Assembly (NCBI RefSeq): GCF_013030985.1
Contig: NZ_WPYP01000006.1
Span: forward strand, 124,001 to 188,000
Origin: Ruegeria arenilitoris
Lineage (GTDB): Bacteria; Pseudomonadota; Alphaproteobacteria; Rhodobacterales; Rhodobacteraceae
DNA: 64,000 nucleotides
Reading direction: 5' to 3'
Under the pieces are notes generated by a model that was not told where the DNA came from, searched no databases, and saw only the letters and a list, made by a program, of their open reading frames with translations. Within the stretch, counting starts at the first letter, position 1. The number at the start of each line of letters is the position of its first letter. Of the stretch, positions 35,579 through 45,315 are shown piece after piece. The position numbers and the translations under genes were made by a program.

Positions 35579-36477
35579 CACGAAAGCTCCTTCAATTTGC
35601 GGCTGGCGGCGGTCCAGGTGGCCAGAAAGGCGACGGCGGCCCCCAATACGGGGATCAGCGCGGGCAGCAGCCAGCCTGCCCCCTGAAAGCCCAGACCGGT
35701 CAGAAAGCCCCCCTCGTCCGAGGCTTCGGGCAGCAGCAGCACGCCGGTCATTCCAAGCAGAATCCCGACAACCGCACCGAAAAACGCACGATAGGTAAAG
35801 CGGCGAACAAAGGCGCGGGCGATAAAGCGGTCGCGGGCGCCGACAAGGCGCAGCACCTCGATAATCTGGGCGTTGGCTGCCAGCGAGGCGTTGGCGGCAA
35901 GCGTGATCATGGCCGCCGTAGCGCCACCGATCAGCAGGATCGAGACCCAGCCCAATCGCCGCAGCGACATGGCCGCATCCACCAACGGCTCGCGCCAGCG
36001 GGTGTGGTCATCCAGAACCGCGCCCGGCACTTCGGCCCCCAACCGCAGGCGCAGGCCGGTTGCATCCAGACCAGGCTCACCTTCGATAATCTCGATCAAT
36101 TGCGGTATGGGCAGCGTGTCCAGCGGCAGGTCGGGGCCGAACCATGGCGACAACAGCGCGGCTTGTTCTTCGGCCGTCAGCGCCCGGGCCGAAGCAACAC
36201 CGGGGGTCTGATCAAGCACAGCCAAGGCGGCCGCGGTTTGGGCTGCCAGTTGATCGGCGGGGGCGTTGATACGCAGTGTGGCAGCCCCGGCCAGTTCACT
36301 TGCCCAGCGATCCGCCAGTCGCCCCGAAGCCAGCGATAGCGCCAGCGCAAACACCGCCAGAAAGGCCATCGCGCCCGACACGAACAGGGTCAGATGCGCG
36401 GTATAGCCGGTGGGTGGCACGACCCGGTCGGCGCGCGCATCCCGTTGCAACAGGTTCCGGATCATACCCTTGCTCAT
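35578..36477 (-). CDS. ftsX: Cell division protein FtsX
   Basis: 299 residues with a cytoplasmic basic N-terminus, one helix near residues 30-50, a periplasmic domain (about 55-165) and three C-terminal helices, the FtsX layout. The EVLRLVGARDRFIARAFVRRF stretch is the cytoplasmic coupling loop of the family. With FtsE it controls cell-wall hydrolases at the divisome. Overlaps ftsE by 4 bp. Loss of clear conservation in the periplasmic part is normal. Confidence 0.9.
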   Translation of the reverse strand: MSKGMIRNLLQRDARADRVVPPTGYTAHLTLFVSGAMAFLAVFALALSLASGRLADRWASELAGAATLRINAPADQLAAQTAAALAVLDQTPGVASARALTAEEQAALLSPWFGPDLPLDTLPIPQLIEIIEGEPGLDATGLRLRLGAEVPGAVLDDHTRWREPLVDAAMSLRRLGWVSILLIGGATAAMITLAANASLAANAQIIEVLRLVGARDRFIARAFVRRFTYRAFFGAVVGILLGMTGVLLLPEASDEGGFLTGLGFQGAGWLLPALIPVLGAAVAFLATWTAASRKLKELS

Positions 36478-37151
36478 AGATCCGCCCCCGCAAGCTGCAC
36501 CTGACGTTGCGAGATCCGCAGCACGCGTGCCTGCACCTGGCTTTTGGCGGCGCGGATCAGGCTCAGGTCATGGGTGGCGATCAGAACGGTCTTGCCCATC
36601 TTGTTCAGTTCGACCAGCAGGCGCAGCAGGCGTTGCGACATCTCCCAGTCCACATTGCCGGTGGGTTCATCCGCCAAAACCACGTCTGGTGACAGGATCA
36701 CCGCACGGGCCAGCGCGGCACGTTGGCGTTCGCCGCCCGACAATTCCGGCGGATGCGCATCCAGGCGTGCGCCCAAGCCCACCCAGGACAGCAGCTCGCT
36801 CAAATCCTCTCGCTTGGCGGTCTCGGCCTGCCCGGATACCATCAACGGCAGGGCAACGTTTTCGGACACGGTCATGTGGTCCAGAAACCTGCAATCCTGA
36901 TGCACGACACCGATCCGGCGGCGCAGCAGAGCCATCTGGTCCCGATCCAGCCGGGCGACGTCCTGTTCAAACGCGCTCAGCCGCCCGGATGTGGGCAGCA
37001 GTGCGCCATAGCAAAGCTTGAGCAACGTGGTCTTGCCCGCGCCCGACGGGCCGGTCAGAAAGTGGAACGACCCCGGGTGCAGCTGCAGGGACACGTCGCT
37101 CAGCAATTCGCCACCACCATAGGTGTAGCTGACATTTTCCAGCTCGATCAC
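36474..37151 (-). CDS. ftsE: Cell division ATP-binding protein FtsE
   Basis: 225 residues. Walker A GPSGAGKTTLLKL (residues 35-47), ABC signature LSGGERQRAALARA, Walker B VVLADEPTGNVDW and the His-switch ATHD. Partner of FtsX. GTG start at 37151, shortly after a GGGGG stretch. Confidence 0.93.
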   Translation of the reverse strand: MIELENVSYTYGGGELLSDVSLQLHPGSFHFLTGPSGAGKTTLLKLCYGALLPTSGRLSAFEQDVARLDRDQMALLRRRIGVVHQDCRFLDHMTVSENVALPLMVSGQAETAKREDLSELLSWVGLGARLDAHPPELSGGERQRAALARAVILSPDVVLADEPTGNVDWEMSQRLLRLLVELNKMGKTVLIATHDLSLIRAAKSQVQARVLRISQRQVQLAGADL

Positions 37152-37334
37152 AGGGGCCCCCGTTTTAGTTGCCGCCCTTCTTGCCCGAGCGCGGTGGTGG
37201 TTTCAATGCCTGCACCGGGTCGAATTGGTGACACTTGGGCCGTGAAACCGAAAACACCCTTTGCGGTCAGGTTTTAACGGAATATCATCCCTGAAAAAAC
37301 TACTATCGGGTCCAGGACCCGACCAGGAGGCAGC

Positions 37335-38129
37335 ATGCGTCTTACTTGTCCGAATTGCAGCGCCCAGTACGAGGTGCCAGACGAGGTCATTCCCGAAGAA
37401 GGCCGCGACGTGCAGTGTTCGAACTGCGAGAACACCTGGTTTCAGGCCAAGTATCCAGATCAACCTGCCCCTGAGGCGGCCGAGCCTGTTGTCGAGGACA
37501 CACCTGCCGAGGCAGAGCCCAAGCCCGCGGAGGCTGCTGAGGCAGCGTTTGCGCGTGTTACCGAGGTGAAGGTAGACAAGAAACCTGCTCCGCCTCCCAA
37601 ACCTGTGCCCTCGCCCGAACCCGCGGCCGCAGTGGCACCAGAAAAACCTGCAGCAACCGGAAATATCGACCCGGCGGTTGCCAACATCCTCAAGGAAGAG
37701 GCCGCCCGCGAGGCCGACCTGCGCGCCCACGAAGGCGGCAGCCTTGAGACCCAGCCCGATCTGGCGCTGGAAACCCCGCCCGAGCCCGAACCCGACACGG
37801 AACGTGCCATCAAAGACCTGACAGCCACCGAGACCGCAGAAGATGCGGGACAGAAGGACGCGCTGCCGGATGTCGAGGCGATCAATTCCAGCCTGCGCAG
37901 CGATGTCACCGAGGCAGAAAGTGTCGCGCCGCGCAAATCCGGTGGGTTCATGCGCGGTTTTGCCCTGATCCTGATTATCGGAATTGTGCTGATGCTGGTC
38001 TACAGCAACGCGCAGGAGATCAGCCAGGCTGTTCCACAGGCCGAACCGATCCTTGAACCCTATGTGACGATGGTGGATCAGGCGCGGCTGTGGCTCGAAG
38101 CGCAAACCTCGGGAACGGCGCAGAACTGA
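37335..38129 (+). CDS. MJ0042-type zinc-ribbon membrane protein
   Basis: 264 residues. Residues 1-36 form a zinc ribbon (CPNCSAQYEVPDEVI and CSNCENTWF, four Cys), matching the MJ0042 finger. A long Pro/Glu/Ala-rich disordered stretch follows, then one membrane helix near 214-233 (GFALILIIGIVLMLVY) and a short C-terminal tail. AGGAGG ribosome-binding site. Divergent from ftsE with 183 bp between; function unknown. Confidence 0.8.
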   Translation: MRLTCPNCSAQYEVPDEVIPEEGRDVQCSNCENTWFQAKYPDQPAPEAAEPVVEDTPAEAEPKPAEAAEAAFARVTEVKVDKKPAPPPKPVPSPEPAAAVAPEKPAATGNIDPAVANILKEEAAREADLRAHEGGSLETQPDLALETPPEPEPDTERAIKDLTATETAEDAGQKDALPDVEAINSSLRSDVTEAESVAPRKSGGFMRGFALILIIGIVLMLVYSNAQEISQAVPQAEPILEPYVTMVDQARLWLEAQTSGTAQN

Positions 38130-38147
38130 TCCGGTTGCGGGGCGGCG

Positions 38148-40691
38148 CTAGAACCGCTCCAGCAGTCGCTTGAGGTATTCCAACTCGATCTGAGGGCGAT
38201 CCGTCTCGCCGGTCCGGCGGCGGATTTCGTCCAGCAATTCGCGGGCGCGGCGATAGACGTCTTCGCCCTGCAGCATGTTGTCATCGGTCGAGATCGACCC
38301 GTTCGCGCCCGGATTGCGGCCCAGCGGATCGCGGTTGTTGGCCTGCATGTCGCCGTCCTGCGAGCCCTGGCCGGGTTGGTTCTGCTGGTTCTGGGCCAAA
38401 GCTTCGCCCAGTGATCGCATCCCTTCGCGTAGCGCTTCCATCGCCTCGGACTGACGGTCGATGGCCTCGGCCAGATCGTCACTGCGCAGCGCCTCTTCGG
38501 CCTCGTCCATGGCGCGGCCTGCACGACCCAGCGCATCGCGTGCGGCATCGCCCTCGGGCGTTCCCGCGCCGGGCAGGCTTTGCTGCTGACGGCCCAGCTC
38601 ATCGCGCAGAGCCTGCTGGCGGTCGGCCAGCGATCCCTGCCCCTGCTGGTTGCCCTCAGCCTGATCGGACCCTTGCCCTCGACCACCTTGACCTTCGTGG
38701 CTCTGACCCCGGCCCAGACCACCGCTGCGGCCCTCATTGCCTTCGCTCTCGCCGGCCTGTGCGCCCGGGTTGAACTGTTCTTGCAGATCGCGGAAGGCCT
38801 GATCGCTGAGCCCCTGCTGTTCGCGCAGGGTTTCTGCCAGCCCCTCCATGGCCTGCTGACCTTCGGATTGCTGGCCCTGACCTTGTCCTTGGGTGATGCG
38901 CATATTCTCCATCATCTGCTGGAACTCTTCCAGCGCCTGCTGCGCCTCGGCCATGCGGCCCTGTTCCATCAGTTCCTGAATGCGGTCCATCATCCGCTGC
39001 AGGTCTTCCTGCGTCATCTGCAAGGTTTCGCCATTCTGGCCTTGCTGGTTTTCGTCAAACTCACCGTTTTCCTGCGCCAGACGCTGCAGCTGGCGCAAAT
39101 AGTCCTGCGTTGCCTCGCGCAGTTCCTGCATCAACTCGGCAATCTCCTCGTCAGAGGCGCCATTTTTCATCGCCTCGGACAGGCGTTCCTGCGCCCGGCG
39201 CATCCGCTCCAGCGCATCGGCCAGCGTGCCTTCTTCGATGATGACCGCCAGATCCCACAGGGCCTGCGCGATTTCTTCCTGCTGCTTGGGCTTCAGATTG
39301 TATTTGGTGAACGCCTCCAGCCGCCTCAGGGTGACGCGCAGGCGTAGATAGGCGGTGTCGGATCGGAAGAACCCCTCGGGCAAATGGGAAACCGCGCGCA
39401 GCAACTGAGCGACCCGCGGTGCGTTGTCCCGCGACCACAGCAGATCGCGGCGCTGTTCGATCACCGCTGCCGCCAGCGGATCAAAGAACCGCCGCGCGGG
39501 CAGCTTGGTCATGTAGGGTTCGGACTGACTTTCCTGATCCGCTGCATCGCGTGCCGTCAGGGTGATTGTCACCGGCAGATGCGCCCATGGATGCTGCGAG
39601 AAGTCCTCGATCAGATCCTCGGTGAAATCGGCCCGATCACCAGTGATTGGCATCGGCAGTTCAACCTCGATCGCCTCGCGCACCTCGGGGGCAACGGTCA
39701 AACCATAACGGCGTTCCACCGCATCGAGGTCCAGCCTGATCGTGGCACTGCCGGAGACGACACCATAATCGTCACTGGCGGCAAAGGGCAGCTTCATCTG
39801 CCCACCCGCCTCGGCTTCGGCCACATCCGCGACACTGATATTGGGCGCGGTATCCTGAACCACATCCAGTGCCCAGTCGCGCCCGGACGGGCCTGCGATC
39901 CTGAGCCGACCGGACTGTTCGACAACAAATTCCTGTTCCGGCTCGCTCGCGCCCTCAATTCCCAAAGGCGTAGTTGTTTCCGTCAGACTATGAGCGCCAA
40001 CTTCGCCGTAGAACCGCAGGGTGATACGGCTGCCCTGCGGGATCGACAGCGTTGGGTCGGTCTGGTCCGCAAGATAAAGCGTCGGCAGGCCGGTATAGCG
40101 CGGCGGCTCAACCCAACCCTCCCAGCTGGGCCCCTGCCCGGCGATGGCAGCTCCCGGGGCCATTTCGGCCACCGATCCGATGCGCCAGAACGACCCGAAC
40201 AGACCCGCGATCACTAGCGCCAGCAGGGCGGAATAGCGCAATGCGTAGGGGTCGCGGTCAGCCAGCCGCAGATCGGGTCTGACCGGCTCGGCCTGCGCCG
40301 CCCGCTGCGCCATACGAGCCTGGTGCGCGCGCCACAGGGCAACCGAATCCGCATCCATCGCGCCAATGGCCTGATCATCCATCAGCGCCTGAATCGGACG
40401 CCCGGGCAGAGAGGCATCCAGCCGCATCAGCGCCTCGGTCCGTGACGGCATATGGAATCGCCTTGCGCCCAGGACCAGCGCCGCAAGCAGCCCCAAAAGG
40501 GCCAATGCGCCTACAATCCAAACGATTTCCACGCCCACAAGATCTTGCAGCCCAAGCATCAAAGCCGCCAAAATCGCCATGCAAATCGTGAAAAATGGCC
40601 AAAACGCGCGCAAAACCTGCTCGGCCAGCATCCCTGCGTGCGTCAGCCACAGGGACAGTCTCGGGATCGGCAGGGTCGGTCTTGCGGTCAA
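38148..40691 (-). CDS. TIGR02302 family (DUF4175) large membrane protein
   Basis: 847 residues, TTG start at 40691 fixed by GGAGG (40698-40702) at a 6-base gap. Two membrane helices near the N-terminus (about 20-70), a third near 155, then an extracytoplasmic beta-rich region. The last third is coiled-coil and Gln/Gly-rich (for example QGQGQGQQSEGQQ), ending in ELLDEIRRRTGE and a basic tail. This is the TIGR02302/DUF4175 architecture found across alphaproteobacteria, function unknown. Next to lysA, as is common. Confidence 0.85.
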   Translation of the reverse strand: MTARPTLPIPRLSLWLTHAGMLAEQVLRAFWPFFTICMAILAALMLGLQDLVGVEIVWIVGALALLGLLAALVLGARRFHMPSRTEALMRLDASLPGRPIQALMDDQAIGAMDADSVALWRAHQARMAQRAAQAEPVRPDLRLADRDPYALRYSALLALVIAGLFGSFWRIGSVAEMAPGAAIAGQGPSWEGWVEPPRYTGLPTLYLADQTDPTLSIPQGSRITLRFYGEVGAHSLTETTTPLGIEGASEPEQEFVVEQSGRLRIAGPSGRDWALDVVQDTAPNISVADVAEAEAGGQMKLPFAASDDYGVVSGSATIRLDLDAVERRYGLTVAPEVREAIEVELPMPITGDRADFTEDLIEDFSQHPWAHLPVTITLTARDAADQESQSEPYMTKLPARRFFDPLAAAVIEQRRDLLWSRDNAPRVAQLLRAVSHLPEGFFRSDTAYLRLRVTLRRLEAFTKYNLKPKQQEEIAQALWDLAVIIEEGTLADALERMRRAQERLSEAMKNGASDEEIAELMQELREATQDYLRQLQRLAQENGEFDENQQGQNGETLQMTQEDLQRMMDRIQELMEQGRMAEAQQALEEFQQMMENMRITQGQGQGQQSEGQQAMEGLAETLREQQGLSDQAFRDLQEQFNPGAQAGESEGNEGRSGGLGRGQSHEGQGGRGQGSDQAEGNQQGQGSLADRQQALRDELGRQQQSLPGAGTPEGDAARDALGRAGRAMDEAEEALRSDDLAEAIDRQSEAMEALREGMRSLGEALAQNQQNQPGQGSQDGDMQANNRDPLGRNPGANGSISTDDNMLQGEDVYRRARELLDEIRRRTGETDRPQIELEYLKRLLERF

Positions 40692-40727
40692 GGCGGGCCT
40701 CCAGAGCGGGCCCGCGCGGTCATCGCG

Positions 40728-41993
40728 TCAAAGCCACGTGGGTATGGTATCGCGGTTTATGATTTCGTCAAAGCTTGGCCGTTCACGAATAACTGCAAAT
40801 TGATCCCCATGCACCAGAACCTCAGGGATCAAGGGCCGGGTGTTGTATTCGCTTGCCATCACGGCACCATAAGCCCCGGCGCTGCGGAAGGCGACCAGAT
40901 CACCAGCCGCAAGCGGCGGCATGTTGCGCTGTTTGGCGAAGGTATCACCAGTTTCACAGACCGGGCCGACGATGTCATAGGGCTGTTGCTCGACGCCCGG
41001 TTCGGGCTCCTGAACAGCGACGATATCGTGATGTGCCTCGTACATCGCAGGGCGGATCAGGTCGTTCATGGCGCCGTCGAGGATCAGGAAATCGCGGCCT
41101 TCGCCGGATTTCACATAGATCACCTTGCTGACCATAAGACCCGCATTGCCTGCGATCAGACGGCCCGGCTCAATCTCGATCTCGCAACCCAGATGGCCCA
41201 GCGTTTTCTTGATCAACGCGCCATATTCCACCGGCAGCGGCGGCGCGTCATTGGCACGGGTGTAGGGAATTCCCAGCCCCCCGCCCAGATCAAGGCGGCG
41301 AATGTTGTGGCCCTCGGCGCGCAGTTGTTCGGTCAGCTCAGCGACCTTGCTATAGGCCAGCTCGAACGGCTCCAGCTCGGTCAGTTGCGAGCCGATATGG
41401 ACGTCGATGCCGATCACCTCCAACCCCGGCAGGGTGGCGGCATGGGCATAAACCTCGGACGCACGGGCGATCGGGATGCCAAACTTGTTTTCCGACTTGC
41501 CGGTGGCGATCTTGGCATGGGTCTTGGCATCCACGTCCGGGTTCACCCGCACGGTGATCGGCGCAACGACGCCCAGATCAAGCGCCACGGCGTTGATCGC
41601 TTCCATCTCGGGCTCGGATTCCACGTTGAACTGGCGGATGCCTCCGGTCAGCGCGGTGCGGATTTCATCGGCGGTTTTACCCACACCCGAAAACACGATC
41701 TTGTCGCCCGGAACACCCGCAGCCTTGGCGCGCAGATATTCCCCGCCCGAGACCACGTCCATCCCGGCGCCCGCCTGCGCCAGCGTTTTCAGGATCGCCT
41801 GGTTACTGGCCGCTTTCATCGCATAGCAGACAAGGTGATCGGTGCCCTCAAGCGCGTCATCGAACAGCTGAAAATGCCGCAGCAGGGTCGCGGTGGAATA
41901 GACGTAAAACGGGGTTCCGACCGCGGCAGCGATTTCGGAGATCGGGACATCCTCGGCGTAAAGCGCGCCGTCGCGGTAGAGAAAGTGATCCAT
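40728..41993 (-). CDS. lysA: Diaminopimelate decarboxylase
   Basis: 421 residues. Pyridoxal-phosphate lysine in YAMKAASN, HIGSQLTEL, GGGLGIPY, the EPGRLIAGNAG stretch and PVCETGDTFA with the active-site Cys, in family order. Last step of lysine synthesis, meso-DAP to lysine. Located between TIGR02302 (37 bp downstream) and two small lipoprotein genes. Confidence 0.95.
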   Translation of the reverse strand: MDHFLYRDGALYAEDVPISEIAAAVGTPFYVYSTATLLRHFQLFDDALEGTDHLVCYAMKAASNQAILKTLAQAGAGMDVVSGGEYLRAKAAGVPGDKIVFSGVGKTADEIRTALTGGIRQFNVESEPEMEAINAVALDLGVVAPITVRVNPDVDAKTHAKIATGKSENKFGIPIARASEVYAHAATLPGLEVIGIDVHIGSQLTELEPFELAYSKVAELTEQLRAEGHNIRRLDLGGGLGIPYTRANDAPPLPVEYGALIKKTLGHLGCEIEIEPGRLIAGNAGLMVSKVIYVKSGEGRDFLILDGAMNDLIRPAMYEAHHDIVAVQEPEPGVEQQPYDIVGPVCETGDTFAKQRNMPPLAAGDLVAFRSAGAYGAVMASEYNTRPLIPEVLVHGDQFAVIRERPSFDEIINRDTIPTWL

Positions 41994-42058
41994 GACTGCG
42001 CGCTTAGACCAAAACCGCCCGCCGGATCAATGGATTCTGCGCAGCCCCAAGCGTTCCG

Positions 42059-42208
42059 TCAGTTGGTTGTCGACACACCAACCCGCGCATACCCAGAGAC
42101 CGAGACGCCCGAGCTGCCCGAATTCGCCTCGGGTTCGGAACGGGGAGTGTAGGAAGGATCACAGGCCGCAAGCACGGCGAGGGACAGGATCAGGCCGAAA
42201 AATTTCAT
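42059..42208 (-). CDS. 49-residue lipoprotein upstream of lysA
   Basis: ATG 42208, stop 42061-42059. Signal and lipobox MKFFGLILSLAVLAAC (Cys16 lipidated) followed by a polar, Ser/Gly-rich 33-residue tail ending GYARVGVSTTN. Lipobox and length resemble the small lipoproteins often encoded just before lysA (LptM-like in other proteobacteria), but the LptM core is not clear. A second short lipoprotein with a similar Gly/Val-rich end is encoded just upstream. Confidence 0.65.
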   Translation of the reverse strand: MKFFGLILSLAVLAACDPSYTPRSEPEANSGSSGVSVSGYARVGVSTTN

Positions 42209-42289
42209 CGTGTCGTCTTATGTTTAGGAGTTGGCGCAGGGCCAGTCATACCATGCAGATAGGGGCGCGGTAATCAATTTGCAAAGGTG

Positions 42290-42475
42290 TCAGACGCCCA
42301 GATAAACGCCCAAACCACCGCGTCGGAACCCAACACCACCACCGACATGGGTGCCGCTGCTGCCAACGCCGACACCCAGGCTTGCCGTTGGCTGGATCGG
42401 TTCGCCATCGGCACCGCAGGCGGCCAGGGCAAACCCGGCCGCGATAAGCAGGACCACACGTAGTATTTGCATCAT
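42290..42475 (-). CDS. 61-residue lipoprotein following argH
   Basis: Starts at ATG 42475, overlapping the argH stop (ATGA); a second ATG at 42472 is equally possible. Lipobox in [18 protein letters not shown] (Cys20), then [15 protein letters not shown] and a Gly-rich C-terminus ([16 protein letters not shown]). The ACGxxGxPxxxP beginning is reminiscent of LptM, the small lipoprotein that helps LptD maturation, whose gene often lies beside lysA. That link is tentative. Confidence 0.65.
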   Translation of the reverse strand: MMQILRVVLLIAAGFALAACGADGEPIQPTASLGVGVGSSGTHVGGGVGFRRGGLGVYLGV

Positions 42476-43860
42476 ACCAGCGCCTTCCACCGTTTGATCT
42501 GGGCACGCACCTGATCAGGTGCGGTACCGCCATAAGACTGACGCGAGTTTACCGAGTTTTGGACTGTAAGGACAGAATAGACATCATCGGTGATCTCGGC
42601 GTGGACGGATTGCATGTCTTCCAGCGTCAGGTCGGGCAGGTCGCAGCCCTTGCCCTCGGCCATTGCCACAAGCGACCCGGTAACGTGGTGCGCGTCGCGG
42701 AAGGGCAGGCCCAGCACCCGCACCAGCCAGTCGGCCAGGTCGGTCGCGGTCGAGAAACCGGACCCTGCCGCCGCAGCCAGACTTTCGCGGTTGGCGGTCA
42801 TGTCCTTGACCATGCCCTCCATCGCCGCCAGCGCCAGCATCCAGTTGTCGGCGGCGTCAAAGACCTGTTCCTTGTCTTCCTGCATGTCTTTGGAATAGGC
42901 CAGCGGCAGCCCCTTCATCACCATCATCAGCGCAGTGTTGGCACCGTAGATCCGTCCCACCTTGGCGCGGATCAGTTCGGCTGCGTCTGGGTTTTTCTTC
43001 TGCGGCATGATCGACGACCCGGTCGAGAACCGGTCGGACAGCGTGACAAACCGGAACTGGGCCGAGGACCAGATCACCAGTTCCTCGGCAAACCGCGACA
43101 GATGCACGGCGCAGATCGAAGCAGTCGACAGGAACTCCAGCGCGAAATCGCGGTCGCTGACGGCGTCCAGCGAGTTGGCAGCGGGACGGTCAAAGCCCAG
43201 CGCCTGCGCCGTCATCTGGCGGTCGATGGGAAAGGACGTTCCGGCCAGCGCCGCAGCCCCCAAGGGGGATTCGTTCATCCGCGCGCGCGCATCCCGCACG
43301 CGGCTCAGGTCACGACCAAACATCTCGACATACGCCATCATGTGATGGCCCCATGTCACCGGCTGCGCGGTTTGCAGGTGGGTGAAGCCCGGCATGACCC
43401 AATCGGCGCCCGCCTCGGCCTGCGCCAAAAGCGCGCGGATCAGAGCCAACAGACCAGTTTCGGCCGCGTCCAGTTGATCGCGAACCCACAGCTTGAAATC
43501 GGTCGCCACCTGGTCATTCCGGCTGCGGCCCGTGTGCAAACGGCCCGCGGGCTCGCCAATCACCTCTTTCAGCCGCGCTTCGACATTCATGTGGATGTCT
43601 TCCAACGCGGTCGAGAACTGAAATTCGCCGTTCTGGATTTCTGACAAAACGGTGAGCAGCCCTTCCCGAATTGCTTCGGCGTCACTATCAGTAATAACGC
43701 CTGTGGCCGCCAGCATGGCGGCATGGGCGCGCGAGCCTGCGATGTCCTGGGCTGCCATCCGCTGATCGAACCCGATCGAGGCATTGATTGCCTCCATGAT
43801 CGCGTCTGGACCGGCGGCAAAGCGGCCGCCCCACATCTGGTTCGAGGATTGATCGGTCAT
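42472..43860 (-). CDS. argH: Argininosuccinate lyase
   Basis: 462 residues. Begins [19 protein letters not shown], with [21 protein letters not shown] and the fumarase-superfamily signature [12 protein letters not shown] carrying the catalytic Ser. Final step of arginine synthesis. 21 bp from the divergent thioredoxin-like gene; leads a likely operon with the lipoproteins and perhaps lysA. Confidence 0.96.
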   Translation of the reverse strand: MTDQSSNQMWGGRFAAGPDAIMEAINASIGFDQRMAAQDIAGSRAHAAMLAATGVITDSDAEAIREGLLTVLSEIQNGEFQFSTALEDIHMNVEARLKEVIGEPAGRLHTGRSRNDQVATDFKLWVRDQLDAAETGLLALIRALLAQAEAGADWVMPGFTHLQTAQPVTWGHHMMAYVEMFGRDLSRVRDARARMNESPLGAAALAGTSFPIDRQMTAQALGFDRPAANSLDAVSDRDFALEFLSTASICAVHLSRFAEELVIWSSAQFRFVTLSDRFSTGSSIMPQKKNPDAAELIRAKVGRIYGANTALMMVMKGLPLAYSKDMQEDKEQVFDAADNWMLALAAMEGMVKDMTANRESLAAAAGSGFSTATDLADWLVRVLGLPFRDAHHVTGSLVAMAEGKGCDLPDLTLEDMQSVHAEITDDVYSVLTVQNSVNSRQSYGGTAPDQVRAQIKRWKALV

Positions 43861-43881
43861 GTAAGAAAACCCGGAGTTGAT

Positions 43882-44448
43882 ATGCGCCTATTTCGTCTGA
43901 TCCCCCTTTATATGGCCCTTGCGCTGGGTGCAAATGCGGCTTTGGCCATGGATGCGGAAACTCTGGGCCCGCTGCGCGAGGGCACGCTGAAACGGCTGAT
44001 CCTGCATAAAGAGCCGAAACCGGTCGAAGCGGTCGAGTTTCAGCTGGAAGATGACGGCGGCACCGCGACGCTTGAGGATTACAGGGGCAAATATGTTCTG
44101 CTGAACTTCTGGGCCACGTGGTGCGCGCCCTGCCGCAAGGAAATGCCGCAGATCGCCGAGCTGCAGGCAGAGTTTGGCGGCGACAAGTTCGAGGTGCTGA
44201 CACTGGCCACCGGGCGCAACTCGCCTGCAGGGATCAAGAAATTCTTCGAAGAGAACGGCATCGAAAACCTGCCCCGCCATCAGGACAAAGGCTCGGCCGT
44301 GGCGCGGGAATTCGGCGTGATCGCGCTGCCGATCACGGTGATCCTCGATCCCGACGGCAATGAGATCGCCCGGCTGATCGGGGACGCCGATTGGAATTCG
44401 GACAGCGCAAAAGCGATTATTTCAACGCTGGTGGGCGCTGAAAGCTAA
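43882..44448 (+). CDS. TlpA-like periplasmic thiol:disulfide oxidoreductase
   Basis: 188 residues from ATG 43882 (GGAG upstream). Signal peptide [22 protein letters not shown]. The thioredoxin fold carries the active site WATWCAPC with Cys81 and Cys84, cis-Pro in ALPITVIL. This is the TlpA/ResA/redoxin family, working as a reductant in the periplasm (cytochrome maturation or similar). Divergent from argH, an arrangement common in Rhodobacterales. Confidence 0.88.
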   Translation: MRLFRLIPLYMALALGANAALAMDAETLGPLREGTLKRLILHKEPKPVEAVEFQLEDDGGTATLEDYRGKYVLLNFWATWCAPCRKEMPQIAELQAEFGGDKFEVLTLATGRNSPAGIKKFFEENGIENLPRHQDKGSAVAREFGVIALPITVILDPDGNEIARLIGDADWNSDSAKAIISTLVGAES

Positions 44449-44484
44449 GGAATACGCCATTCCCAGCAATCTGTGCTAGACTGG

Positions 44485-44509
44485 AACCGGCCCCGATGGG
44501 CCGGTTTTT
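44485..44509 (+). terminator. Rho-independent terminator after TlpA-like gene
   Basis: AACCGGCCC and GGGCCGGTT form a 9-bp stem (44485-44493, 44498-44506) with loop CGAT, then TTT. Confidence 0.85.
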
Positions 44510-44539
44510 CGTTTGTTACCTTTTGGAAGGGAGGCGACT

Positions 44540-44869
44540 ATGAAACCCGTCGTTCTGTTGATTGGCCGCTTGCCCAACGTCATCGGCGATGTGGCGCGGC
44601 AGTTGGATCACATGCCGATTCAATGGCTGGGGGCACATGACCCCGACGAGGTCCGGCGGCAACTGGATGCCGAGCCCCGGATTGTCTGCGCCATCATGGG
44701 CGCCGGTCTGGATGACAAGATACGCGGCGAGTTGGTCGGCATCATCGCCGCACGCAGGCCGGATATCTGCATTCACCTCAAGGATCGCGCCTCGGGCCCC
44801 GACGGACTGGTGCCCTTTGTGAAACGTGTGGTGCAGCACGAAATACTCGACACGCTCGAAGCAGGCTGA
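44540..44869 (+). CDS. Small cytosolic protein, unknown function
   Basis: 109 residues from ATG 44540, set by GGGAGG. Reads MKPVVLLIGRLPNVIGDVA and continues with alternating strands and helices (VCAIMGAGLDD, ICIHLKDRASGPDGL), like a small receiver- or Rossmann-type alpha/beta fold but without recognisable catalytic residues. Probably conserved in Rhodobacterales; no function known. Confidence 0.6.
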   Translation: MKPVVLLIGRLPNVIGDVARQLDHMPIQWLGAHDPDEVRRQLDAEPRIVCAIMGAGLDDKIRGELVGIIAARRPDICIHLKDRASGPDGLVPFVKRVVQHEILDTLEAG

Positions 44870-44928
44870 CGCCACGCAACCTTTGACAGCATCCTGACTG
44901 CTCTGCACTCTGCGGGCGGGAGGATGGA

Positions 44929-45315
44929 ATGCCGCTTGAAATACTGCTGGTTCTGGTTGTCGGAGGCATCGTTGGCGTGACGGTGTTGCTGCATTTGACC
45001 GGGCGGTCACGGGTACGCGAACTGACCCCCGAGACCGCGCGCGCGGAATGGCTGCGTCACGCGCCCGACGACGAGATCATCGACATCACCATTGCACATG
45101 ACAAACACTCGGCCCTGATCCGGACAGAGACCGGCAACGGGCTGCTGTGGTCTTTCGGTGCCGATACCGTAGCCCGGCATCTGCTGGATTTCGACTGGCT
45201 GGATCACCCCGAAGGGTTTGAGATCCAGTTCCACGAATTCGGCACACCCAAAGCCATCGTCCGCCTTGACGAATTCGAACGCCCGCACTGGGAACATCTG
45301 ATGGACCCCTCATGA
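44929..45315 (+). CDS. Single-pass membrane protein preceding sterol desaturase gene
   Basis: 128 residues. N-terminal helix (PLEILLVLVVGGIVGVTVLLHL), then a soluble alpha/beta domain (EIIDITIAHDKHSALIRTETG, FQ.HEFGTPKAIV). GGGAGG ribosome-binding site. The stop overlaps the start of the sterol desaturase gene (ATGA), so the two are translated together. No known domain. Confidence 0.65.
   Translation: MPLEILLVLVVGGIVGVTVLLHLTGRSRVRELTPETARAEWLRHAPDDEIIDITIAHDKHSALIRTETGNGLLWSFGADTVARHLLDFDWLDHPEGFEIQFHEFGTPKAIVRLDEFERPHWEHLMDPS

Noticed and set aside
37165..37257. 30-codon minus-strand ORF before ftsE (GTG start, ends KPPPRSGKKGGN)
   Set aside because: Protein-like composition, but the ribosome-binding site would abut the GTG and there is a stop three codons upstream, so I could not support it as a gene.
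37203..38105. 300-codon minus-strand frame opposite the zinc-ribbon protein
   Set aside because: Complement of a Glu/Pro-rich low-complexity region; it gives artificial Leu/Gly/Phe/Arg composition.
38260..39050. Repetitive CAG/CTG-like stretches
   Set aside because: They encode the Gln/Gly-rich coiled-coil part of the TIGR02302 protein.
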